From an uncultured Bacilli bacterium (GTDB lineage: Bacteria > Bacillota_I > Bacilli_A > RF39 > UBA660): 5,210 nucleotides of DNA. A program made the position numbers and the translations under genes. This document shows positions 1 through 5,119 of this stretch, one piece after another. Under the pieces are notes generated by a model. That model was not told the origin of the DNA. It saw nothing but the letters and a program-made list of their open reading frames with translations, and did not search any database. The DNA lies in assembly GCA_947631345.1 (NCBI GenBank), contig CANRKW010000080.1, positions 1 through 5,210 on the forward strand, in the 5' to 3' direction. Positions within the stretch are counted from its first letter, which is position 1. The number at the start of each line of letters is the position of its first letter.

Positions 1-53
1 TTTCAGATAAAGTTAAAGTTGATATAAATATAAATCCATTAAATTTAATATAA
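1..53 (+). CDS. priA: C-terminal fragment of an upstream gene, probably primosomal protein N' (PriA)
   Basis: Only the last 16 codons are visible, in the frame beginning at position 3 and ending with TAA at 51-53; the peptide reads SDKVKVDININPLNLI. PriA proteins characteristically end in a hydrophobic beta strand followed by a V-D-V/I-D-P-type tail, and this peptide has the matching pattern KVDININPLN. In Bacillota priA commonly lies just upstream of fmt, often with def between them, which fits the neighbour here. PriA is the helicase that reloads the replisome at stalled forks. The identification rests on a short tail plus gene order and is moderate; any other protein ending in a similar strand remains possible. 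If it is priA, def is not between it and fmt in this genome. Confidence 0.55.
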   Translation, partial: SDKVKVDININPLNLI

Positions 54-68
54 TTATTGCTTATTTTG

Positions 69-77
69 TGATACAAT
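69..77 (+). promoter_or_regulatory. Extended -10 promoter candidate for fmt
   Basis: TGA TACAAT at 69-77 is an extended -10 element (TGN followed by five of six consensus bases). No good -35 hexamer sits 16-18 bp upstream, as is allowed for extended -10 promoters. Transcription would start near 84, only about 13 bases ahead of the fmt ATG. fmt may also be co-transcribed from the gene upstream, because only 43 bases separate them and no terminator hairpin is visible. Confidence 0.45.
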
Positions 78-96
78 AATTAAGAAAAGAGGAAAA

Positions 97-1032
97 ATGA
101 AAGATAAAAAAGTAGTATTTATGGGAACACCTTTATTTGCAGTTCCTATATTAGAAAAATTAATAGAAGAAACTAACGTCATTTTAGTTGTGACTCAACC
201 TGATAAATGTGTGGGAAGACATCAAGAAGTAATAAAGTCACCTATAAAAGTATTAGCAGAAAAAAATAATATAGAGGTATTTCAACCTATAAAAATAAAA
301 GAAGATTACGAAAAAATATTAGAAAAGAATCCTGATATAATAATTACTTGTGCTTATGGACAAATAATACCTAATATACTTTTAGAAACACCAAAATATA
401 AAGCAATAAATGTACACGCATCCTTACTTCCTAAATTAAGAGGAGGAGCGCCTATACATAAAGCTATTATAAAAGGGTATGAAAAAACAGGTATAACTAT
501 AATGTATATGAATAGCAAAATGGATGAAGGAGATATAATAAAAGAAAGAAGTATAAATATAGATAATACTGATAATGTAGAAACTTTAAGTGATAAGTTA
601 AGTCAAATTGGAACAGAATTACTATTAGAGGTACTTCCTAGTATATTTAATAATACTAATGAAAGAATAAAACAAAATGAAATAGACGCGACATATGCCT
701 ATAATGTTACAAGAGAAGAAGAAAAGATAGATTTTAACAAAAGTGAAAAAGATGTATATAATCAAATAAGAGGATTATATCCTTATCCTACTAGTTATGG
801 AATACTTCTTGATAAAGAAATAAAAATACTTGAAGCTAAAATAAGTGATAGTACTAAAGGAGAAATCGGGCAAATAACTGATGTAACTAAAGAAGGTATA
901 GTAGTAAAATGTAAAGATAAAAGTGTCGTTATAACTAAATTAAAACCTAGTGGAAAAAAAGAAATGAGTGCTTTAGATTATGTAAATGGCATAGGTAAAA
1001 AGAATATAATAGGAGTTAAATTTAATGGATGA
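97..1032 (+). CDS. fmt: Methionyl-tRNA formyltransferase
   Basis: Fmt transfers a formyl group from 10-formyl-tetrahydrofolate to the amino group of Met-tRNA(fMet) in the cytoplasm, making the bacterial initiator tRNA. The 311-residue product has family length. The N-terminal Rossmann-like catalytic domain starts with VFMGTPLFAVP (residues 7-17). The catalytic triad is visible as Asn105 and His107 in INVHASLLPKLRGGAP and Asp143 in MDEGDI. The linker segment ATYAYNVTREEEKIDF (198-213) and IRGLYPYP (224-231) lead into the C-terminal OB-like tRNA-binding domain. Two normally conserved Trp positions (IDW, PWP) are Phe and Tyr here. The ATG at 97 is preceded by AGAGGA at 88-93, four bases away. 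The stop is TGA immediately followed in frame by TAA TAA. Its last 8 bases overlap the next gene. def and rsmB, frequent partners in Bacillota, are not adjacent. Confidence 0.97.
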   Translation: MKDKKVVFMGTPLFAVPILEKLIEETNVILVVTQPDKCVGRHQEVIKSPIKVLAEKNNIEVFQPIKIKEDYEKILEKNPDIIITCAYGQIIPNILLETPKYKAINVHASLLPKLRGGAPIHKAIIKGYEKTGITIMYMNSKMDEGDIIKERSINIDNTDNVETLSDKLSQIGTELLLEVLPSIFNNTNERIKQNEIDATYAYNVTREEEKIDFNKSEKDVYNQIRGLYPYPTSYGILLDKEIKILEAKISDSTKGEIGQITDVTKEGIVVKCKDKSVVITKLKPSGKKEMSALDYVNGIGKKNIIGVKFNG

Positions 1033-1714
1033 TAATAATAAAATAAAACTTATAATATACATATCTATATTTATAATAGCAATTGTATTAGTACTTTTTA
1101 ACAGGACGACTCCAAGTAAAAAGGACACACCAGTTGATAATACACCAACTATAATAGAACAAATAAAAAATATAAATGAATCTAATTATCAAAGTGAAGT
1201 TCATTTTGTATTAGATGATGATGCAATATACTTAAATTATCAAAAAATAAATAATATAGAAATTGGAGAAAAAAGATACCATAATATAATTACTAATTAT
1301 ATAAAAAGAGATGATGAATACTATTCATATGATAATCAAGAGATAATAAAGTTAGAAAATTTTACTAATTTTGAATATGATAAAACTTATATAGATATTA
1401 GATTTATAAAAGAAATATTAGAACTTAAAGAAGAAAATATGTTAATAACTGATAACTTATTAACAATAAATTATAATACATTTGATGTAATTAGAATATA
1501 TAATAAAATTAATAACACTAATTATATATTAAATGATAAAGAATTTATAGTAAAAATATACTATACAGATAATAAAATAGATAAAATTGTATTAGATTTA
1601 ACAGATATTTATAATAAAATAAACAATAAAAATTATAAAGAAGTTATATGTGAATATACATATAAAGAAGAAAATGAAGAAGATATAAGTTGGTTAGAAG
1701 AAATGTTACCTTAA
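1025..1714 (+). CDS. Membrane-anchored protein of unknown function, translationally coupled to fmt
   Basis: I do not recognise this 229-residue protein. It has one hydrophobic segment near the N terminus (about residues 9-25, LIIYISIFIIAIVLVLF) followed by R27, K32 and K33. A Pro/Thr/Asp-rich linker (about 30-42) leads to a soluble domain of about 185 residues rich in Tyr, Asn and Ile with an alternating beta-strand look, for example SEVHFVLDDDAIYLNY at 57-72. There is no lipobox Cys. The positive charges just after the helix leave the topology open; an extracytoplasmic soluble domain is the likelier reading. The pattern of strands faintly recalls LolA/LppX-like lipoprotein folds, which is a guess. 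The ATG lies inside the end of fmt, 9 bases after AGGAG (1011-1015), so translational coupling is likely. It holds the only Trp (residue 223) found in the four complete proteins here. It is probably a lineage-specific gene. Confidence 0.85.
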   Translation: MDDNNKIKLIIYISIFIIAIVLVLFNRTTPSKKDTPVDNTPTIIEQIKNINESNYQSEVHFVLDDDAIYLNYQKINNIEIGEKRYHNIITNYIKRDDEYYSYDNQEIIKLENFTNFEYDKTYIDIRFIKEILELKEENMLITDNLLTINYNTFDVIRIYNKINNTNYILNDKEFIVKIYYTDNKIDKIVLDLTDIYNKINNKNYKEVICEYTYKEENEEDISWLEEMLP

Positions 1715-1787
1715 AAATATTATCTAGTTTTGTCTAAAATAATGATAAAGTAATAAAAATATATTATATTTTAACTAGGTGATTTAA

Positions 1788-1874
1788 GTGCTTAAAGAAA
1801 TAAATAAAATATTTAATGAAATGATTGAAGAAGTAAATATATGTCTTTTAGAAACTAAAGGAAAGTTTAAGTAA
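1788..1874 (+). CDS. Possible small protein, 28 residues
   Basis: A GTG start at 1788 is preceded by a good Shine-Dalgarno, AGGTGA at 1777-1782, with 5-base spacing. The reading frame runs 28 codons to TAA at 1872-1874, and a terminator hairpin begins 11 bases later, a layout typical of a real terminal gene. The peptide begins MLKEINKIFNEM and is amphipathic: an IxxIFxxMIxxV pattern of hydrophobic residues among Lys and Glu would suit a short helix, with one Cys (residue 19) and a basic tail (KGKFK). No signal peptide or membrane segment is seen and no family is recognised. It follows the unknown membrane-protein gene by 73 bases and may be read from the same transcript. In so AT-rich a sequence a frame this short could be chance; the ribosome site and terminator are the main support. 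Confidence 0.4.
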   Translation: MLKEINKIFNEMIEEVNICLLETKGKFK

Positions 1875-1879
1875 AAACT

Positions 1880-2032
1880 AAAATAAAAACAGGTATTTTT
1901 AAAATACCTGTTTTATCGAAAAAATCTTTCAAAATAAGGATTGCTCCCCCTGAGAGCAATCCGGAAAAAAGAATAAAAAGGGGTTGGCTAGTGTGATACT
2001 AGCACCAATTCGCCTAAAGTGAATTGGTAAGT
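1880..2032 (-). ncRNA. Candidate structured small RNA with three hairpins and a possible pseudoknot
   Basis: Read on the minus strand from the promoter at 2065-2037, the RNA would start near 2032. Hairpin 1 is CCAATTC (2027-2021) with GAATTGG (2011-2005) and a 9-base loop. Hairpin 2 is GCTAGT (2003-1998) with ACTAGC (1992-1987) and a 5-base loop. A C/U-rich linker containing CCCCT (1983-1979) follows. Hairpin 3 is a 9-bp stem GGATTGCTC/GAGCAATCC (1962-1938) whose 7-base loop ends in GGGG. AGGGG of this loop (1951-1947) can pair with the linker CCCCT, giving a 5-bp pseudoknot. The RNA may end after hairpin 3 (TTATTTTG) at about 100 bases, or at the terminator near 1880 at about 150. No reading frame of note occurs in it. 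I match it to no RNA family. The hairpins exist on both strands; strand choice rests on the promoter and U-tracts. Confidence 0.5.
1886..1914. terminator. Bidirectional-looking intrinsic terminator
   Basis: A perfect 14-bp inverted repeat, AAAACAGGTATTTT and its complement, occupies 1886-1899 and 1901-1914. In RNA the central A/T pairs would open to form the loop, leaving a stem with an AGGTA/TACCT core. On the plus strand it ends in TTTTATCG and would terminate the fmt / unknown gene / small-gene transcript. Read on the minus strand it ends in TTTTTATTTT, a better U-tract, and would terminate RNA coming from the promoter at 2037-2065. Confidence 0.7.
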
Positions 2033-2036
2033 CTAT

Positions 2037-2065
2037 ATACTAAACTAAAAGGTCAAATTTGTCAA
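2037..2065 (-). promoter_or_regulatory. Minus-strand promoter for the candidate RNA, divergent from recG
   Basis: On the minus strand a perfect -35 hexamer TTGACA (2065-2060) is followed by exactly 17 bases and TAGTAT (2042-2037), which matches the -10 consensus at four positions including the key A2 and T6. Immediately upstream of the -35 lies the A7/T7 tract (2067-2084), which resembles an UP element bound by the RNA polymerase alpha subunit. The predicted start is near 2032-2030, just ahead of hairpin 1 of the candidate RNA. Confidence 0.6.
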
Positions 2066-2066
2066 C

Positions 2067-2084
2067 AATTTTTTTAAAAAAATT
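2067..2084. repeat. 18-bp perfect A/T palindrome between two divergent promoters
   Basis: The sequence AATTTTTTT followed by its complement AAAAAAATT is a perfect inverted repeat. It lies 1 base beyond the -35 of the minus-strand RNA promoter and 22 bases before the recG extended -10 element. Phased A/T tracts of this sort are stiff or curved and are typical UP-element material, so it may serve both promoters. The palindrome could also be a binding site for a dimeric regulator, but homopolymer palindromes arise readily by chance in DNA this AT-rich. Confidence 0.45.
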
Positions 2085-2106
2085 TGTGGAAAATGTGTTT
2101 TAAATT

Positions 2107-2115
2107 TGTTATAAT
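2107..2115 (+). promoter_or_regulatory. Extended -10 promoter for recG
   Basis: TGT TATAAT at 2107-2115 is a perfect -10 hexamer with a TGN extension. A recognisable -35 is lacking at 17 bp; TTGTGG at 2084-2089 is at 20 bp, which is too far to be convincing. Transcription would start near 2122, giving a leader of only about 20 bases that carries the ribosome site. The structured region at 1938-2027 would therefore lie outside the recG mRNA. Confidence 0.55.
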
Positions 2116-2140
2116 AAAAATAATTTTTTAAGGAGTGTGT

Positions 2141-4138
2141 ATGGAATTAACAAAAATAAAAAACTTAGGAGACAAAACCAAAAACATATTAAATAGTTTA
2201 GGAATATATAGTGTAACTGATTTACTAGAATATTATCCATATAGATATTCATTATATAAAATAATTAATATAAATGAAGCTAAAGATGATGAACAAGTAG
2301 TAGTTTTAGGAAAAGTAGATAGTGTTCCTATAGTTAGAAGATTTCGTCCAACCTTAAATAGTACAATTTTTAAAATTTACACATCTAATAAAATAGTAAA
2401 TATAATAATATATAATCGTGCATACTTAAAACCATACTTAACCCCAGGTAAATTAATAACTGTCATAGGAAAATATAACGAAAAAAGAAATACAATAACT
2501 GCTACTAATATAGTACTTACTAAAATAGAAGATGGTCTAATAGAAAGTAAATACCATTTAAAAGAAGGAATAACTAATAAACAAATAACTAAATTTATAG
2601 AAAATGCAATAGAATTAGATGAAAATATTATAGATTATATTCCAGATTATTTAAGTGAAAAATATAAATTTATAACTAAAAAAGAAGCATTAGAGAAAAT
2701 ACATTTTCCTAAAAAAATAGAAGATTTAAAACCAGCACAGTTGAAACTTATTTATGAAGAATTATTTATATTTATGTTTAAAATTAATTACTTAAAATAT
2801 GTTAAAACTAAAGATAATAATAAAGAACCTAAAAAAGTTGATATGAAGCAAGTTCAAGATTTTTTGTGTAGTTTACCTTTTGAATTAACTACTGATCAAT
2901 TAACTGCAGTAGAAGAAATACATAAAGATTTAACAAGTACAAATAGGATGAATAGACTTATTTGTGGAGATGTTGGAAGTGGTAAAACTATAGTTAGTGT
3001 AATTGCAGCCTATGAATGCTTTTTAAGTGGTTACCAAACTGCTCTTATGGCACCTACTGAAATACTTGCTGTGCAACACTATGAAAACATAAAAAATTTA
3101 ATGATAGATACACCTATAAATATTGCTTTACTTTTAGGAAGTACTAAAAAGAAAGAAAAAGATGAAATATATGAAAAATTAAAAAATGGGGAAATAGATT
3201 TTTTAATAGGTACGCATGCTATATTAAGTGAAAAAGTCGAATTTAAAAATTTGGGACTCGTTATAACTGATGAACAACATCGCTTTGGGGTAAATCAAAG
3301 AAATTCTCTTAGAAATAAAGGTGAAATTCCAGATATATTGTATATGTCAGCAACACCTATTCCAAGAACATATGCCTTAACTATATATGGAGATATGGAT
3401 ATATCACTAATAAAAACAAAACCTAAAGGAAGAAAAGAAGTAAAAACTATAATAAAAACAGATAAAGAAATAAAAGATGTATTATATATGATGTTAGAAG
3501 AAATTAAAAAGTCACACCAAATTTATGTAGTAACACCTTTAATAGAAGAAAGTGAAAACTCTGAATTAACAACTGTAACAGAACTTAAAAATAAATTAGA
3601 TATAGCATTTAACCATAAAGTGAGTATAGAACTATTACATGGTAAACTAAATAAAGAAGATAAAGATAAAATAATGAATGATTTTAAAGATGGTAAAATA
3701 AAAGTACTTGTATCAACTACAGTAATTGAAGTTGGAGTAGATGTTTCAAATGCTACTATGATGGTAATATTTAATGCTGAAAGATTTGGACTTGCAACAC
3801 TTCACCAATTAAGAGGTAGAATTGGAAGAAATTCACTTGATTCCACTTGTATTCTAATTGGACCTAAAACAAATAAAAGACTTAAAGTAATAGAAGAAAG
3901 TACAGATGGATTTTATATAACTGAAAAAGACTTTGAAATGAGAAAAGAAGGAGACTTATTTGGGGTAAAACAAAGTGGAGATATGGTATTTAAAATAGCA
4001 GATATAAAAAGAGACTTTAAGATATTACTTCAAGCTAAAAGTGATTCAGAAGAATTTTTATCTAAAAATATAATAAATAACTTTAAAAATGAAGAAAAAT
4101 ATTATAAAATAATAAACGAACTAAAAAGTTTAGATTAA
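2141..4138 (+). CDS. recG: ATP-dependent DNA helicase RecG
   Basis: RecG is a monomeric double-strand DNA translocase that regresses stalled forks and branch-migrates Holliday junctions and R/D-loops. The 665-residue product is near the usual 670-690. The N-terminal wedge/OB domain spans about 55-130 (EQVVVLGKVDSV, then KLITVIGKYN). Helicase motifs follow in order: QLTAVEEI near 253, Walker A GDVGSGKT (276-283), APTEILA (304-310), GTHA (357-360), DEQH box (377-380), SATPIPRT (403-410), LLHGKL (498-503), STTVIEVGVDV (525-535) and QLRGRIGR (556-563). The C-terminal translocation (TRG) region is seen as EKDFEMRKEGDLFGVKQSG (595-613). The ATG at 2141 is chosen because AAGGAG (2130-2135) sits 5 bases before it; an in-frame GTG at 2135 overlaps that site. 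The gene contains no Trp codon. A YebC-family gene begins 18 bases after the stop, so the two are probably one operon. Confidence 0.98.
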   Translation: MELTKIKNLGDKTKNILNSLGIYSVTDLLEYYPYRYSLYKIININEAKDDEQVVVLGKVDSVPIVRRFRPTLNSTIFKIYTSNKIVNIIIYNRAYLKPYLTPGKLITVIGKYNEKRNTITATNIVLTKIEDGLIESKYHLKEGITNKQITKFIENAIELDENIIDYIPDYLSEKYKFITKKEALEKIHFPKKIEDLKPAQLKLIYEELFIFMFKINYLKYVKTKDNNKEPKKVDMKQVQDFLCSLPFELTTDQLTAVEEIHKDLTSTNRMNRLICGDVGSGKTIVSVIAAYECFLSGYQTALMAPTEILAVQHYENIKNLMIDTPINIALLLGSTKKKEKDEIYEKLKNGEIDFLIGTHAILSEKVEFKNLGLVITDEQHRFGVNQRNSLRNKGEIPDILYMSATPIPRTYALTIYGDMDISLIKTKPKGRKEVKTIIKTDKEIKDVLYMMLEEIKKSHQIYVVTPLIEESENSELTTVTELKNKLDIAFNHKVSIELLHGKLNKEDKDKIMNDFKDGKIKVLVSTTVIEVGVDVSNATMMVIFNAERFGLATLHQLRGRIGRNSLDSTCILIGPKTNKRLKVIEESTDGFYITEKDFEMRKEGDLFGVKQSGDMVFKIADIKRDFKILLQAKSDSEEFLSKNIINNFKNEEKYYKIINELKSLD

Positions 4139-4156
4139 AGAAAAGGAAGTGAAAAT

Positions 4157-4873
4157 ATGGGAAGAGCGCATGAAGTAAGAGCAGCTTCAATGGCAAAAAC
4201 AGCTGCACATAAATCAAAATTATATTCAATTTATGCTAAAGAAATATATCAAGTAGCAAAAAATGGTGGGACAAATCCTGAGGGGAATCCTGCACTTAAA
4301 AGAGTAATTGAAAAAGCTAAAAAAGAACAAGTACCAGCAGATGTAATTAATAGATCAATAGAAAAAGTAAATAAAGGTGCTGGAGAAGATTATCAAGTAT
4401 GTGAATATGAAGCCTTTGGACCAGGAGGAAGCAATCTAATAATTAAATGTTTATCTGATAACGTTAATAGAACAGTTGCAAGTATTAAAACTGTTGCTAA
4501 TAAAACTGCTGCTAAAATTGCAGGACAAGGTGCTGTTTCATATATGTATGAAAACTTATGTGTTTTAGGATTTAAGGGACATACTACTGATGAAGTAATG
4601 GAAGTTTTATTTAATGCTAATGTAGATGTTAATGATATTGAAGAAGAAGATGGATTAGTACTTGTATATGCAAATCCAAATGACTATTCAAGTATGAAAA
4701 GTGCTTTAGAAGAAGCATATCCTGGAATTGATTTTGAACTTGATGAAATAGGAAAATATGCTAAAGATTTAGTAACATTAGAAGGGGCTGATTTAGAAGC
4801 ATTTAAGAAAATATTAGCTATGTTAGATGAAGTTGATGATGAAAGTAATGTATATCATAATGTAAATTTGTAA
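4157..4873 (+). CDS. YebC/PmpR/TACO1-family protein, YeeN/YeeI-like branch
   Basis: The 238-residue cytosolic protein has family length and signatures: N-terminal MGRAHEVRAASMAKTAAHKSK (the Mollicutes/Bacilli counterpart of MAGHSKW), EIYQVAKNGGTNPEGNPAL (29-47), IEKAKKEQVPADVINRSIEKV (51-71), YEAFGPGGSNLIIKCLSDNVNRT (84-106) and GQGAVSYMYE (123-132), followed by the acidic domain ending in NVYHNVNL. Members were first annotated as DNA-binding transcription regulators (PmpR). The mitochondrial homologue TACO1 is a translational activator, and recent work on bacterial homologues points to a ribosome role in proline-rich translation. The start is the ATG at 4157, with AGGAAG (4144-4149) 7 bases ahead. 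In many bacteria yebC neighbours ruvABC; here it follows recG, another branch-migration enzyme. No terminator is visible immediately after it, so transcripts may run to the terminator at 5035-5056. Confidence 0.95.
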   Translation: MGRAHEVRAASMAKTAAHKSKLYSIYAKEIYQVAKNGGTNPEGNPALKRVIEKAKKEQVPADVINRSIEKVNKGAGEDYQVCEYEAFGPGGSNLIIKCLSDNVNRTVASIKTVANKTAAKIAGQGAVSYMYENLCVLGFKGHTTDEVMEVLFNANVDVNDIEEEDGLVLVYANPNDYSSMKSALEEAYPGIDFELDEIGKYAKDLVTLEGADLEAFKKILAMLDEVDDESNVYHNVNL

Positions 4874-4922
4874 CTTATAAACAACAATAATTAAAAAATA
4901 AAAATTAAATTATTAAAAATCG

Positions 4923-4951
4923 TTGACAATTAAGTAAAAAAATTATATGAT
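4923..4951 (+). promoter_or_regulatory. Consensus sigma-A-type promoter for the downstream RNA
   Basis: TTGACA at 4923-4928, a 17-base spacer and TATGAT at 4946-4951 make the strongest promoter match in the window: 11 of 12 hexamer bases at optimal spacing. An A-rich stretch at about 4892-4920 upstream of the -35 resembles an UP element. The start would be A4958 or G4959, exactly at the foot of the first hairpin. A promoter this strong with no following reading frame suggests a stable-RNA gene. Confidence 0.75.
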
Positions 4952-4957
4952 TTATTT

Positions 4958-5056
4958 AGCATAGTAGAGAAAATGCTATGCGAATCACTCTTACGACGAT
5001 AAGGTGAGAGTGTATTCAACCAAAACCCCCTGAAGGAGCCGAAAGGCTCCATTTTT
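4958..5056 (+). ncRNA. Candidate small RNA of about 100 bases
   Basis: The unit has its own promoter and terminator. The predicted RNA opens with a hairpin, GCATAG (4959-4964) with CTATGC (4976-4981). Next is a longer stem in which GAAT (4982-4985) pairs with ATTC (5014-5017) and CACTCT (4986-4991) pairs with AGAGTG (5007-5012), with T5013 bulged and a 15-base loop containing ACGACGATAAGG. An inner alternative, CTTA (4990-4993) with TAAG (5000-5003), competes with part of that stem. A single-stranded stretch, AACCAAAACCCCCTGAA, precedes the terminator hairpin. The longest frames are nine codons, so it looks non-coding. It does not match tRNA, tmRNA, RNase P, 6S, SRP or a riboswitch known to me. 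The C-run could base-pair with Shine-Dalgarno sequences, as in C-rich sRNAs of Bacillota; that is inference. It may be the integration target of the element starting to its right. Confidence 0.6.
5035..5056 (+). terminator. Strong intrinsic terminator with GAAA tetraloop
   Basis: GGAGCC (5035-5040), the GNRA tetraloop GAAA and GGCTCC (5045-5050) form a stable 6-bp GC-rich hairpin followed by ATTTTT. It ends the candidate RNA and probably also catches transcription coming from recG-yebC, since no hairpin terminator is seen between 4874 and 4922. It is one of the few GC-rich spots in the window. Confidence 0.85.
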
Positions 5057-5095
5057 GTTGGAATAATAAGGCATAGGGACTATTTATATATGTAT

Positions 5096-5117
5096 TAGGT
5101 ACCCAAATAGGTACCCA
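5096..5117. repeat. Tandem direct repeat TAGGTACCCA, possible integrase arm-type sites
   Basis: TAGGTACCCA occurs at 5096-5105 and again at 5108-5117, a 12-bp period, and each copy contains the palindrome GGTACC. The second copy ends 2 bases from the recombinase stop codon. Short direct repeats just beyond the 3' end of int near an element end are where Tn916/lambda-type integrases have their arm-binding sites, so this is the natural interpretation. It is inferred from position only. Confidence 0.55.
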
Positions 5118-5119
5118 TT

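Noticed and set aside
1030..1032. UGA read as Trp (Mollicutes code 4)
   Set aside because: Fmt ends at TGA followed at once by TAA TAA, so this site is uninformative, but no gene has an internal TGA and Trp is encoded by TGG where present; the standard code suffices.
1724..1778. CTAGTT / AACTAG inverted repeat ahead of the small gene
   Set aside because: Only 6 bp of pairing across a loop of 43 bases; likely chance in AT-rich DNA.
1938..2027. Plus-strand riboswitch or leader regulating recG
   Set aside because: The likely recG promoter is at 2107-2115, downstream of all the hairpins, and the well-formed promoter facing this region is on the minus strand. Read-through from upstream must pass the terminator at 1886-1914.
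2135..2140. Alternative GTG start for recG two codons upstream
   Set aside because: The GTG overlaps the last base of the AAGGAG ribosome site, whereas ATG at 2141 has correct spacing and gives a normal RecG N terminus.
4973..5011. Leader peptides of nine codons (ATG at 4973 or 4978) in the second RNA
   Set aside because: There is no convincing ribosome site, both frames are very short, and no attenuated gene follows; chance frames are expected.
4958..5056. SRP RNA, 6S RNA, tmRNA, RNase P RNA, T-box or tRNA
   Set aside because: None of the conserved motifs I know for these (for example the SRP apical loop, the T-box AGGGTGGNACCGCG or a TPsiC arm) is present in either candidate RNA.
1880..5056. 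tracrRNA or CRISPR components
   Set aside because: No repeat-spacer array or cas gene is present, and neither RNA shows an anti-repeat to any repeat in the window.
4959..5076. GCATAG at 4959-4964 and 5071-5076 as element-end duplication
   Set aside because: Six bases is too short to call an attachment-site repeat, and the flanking bases do not match.
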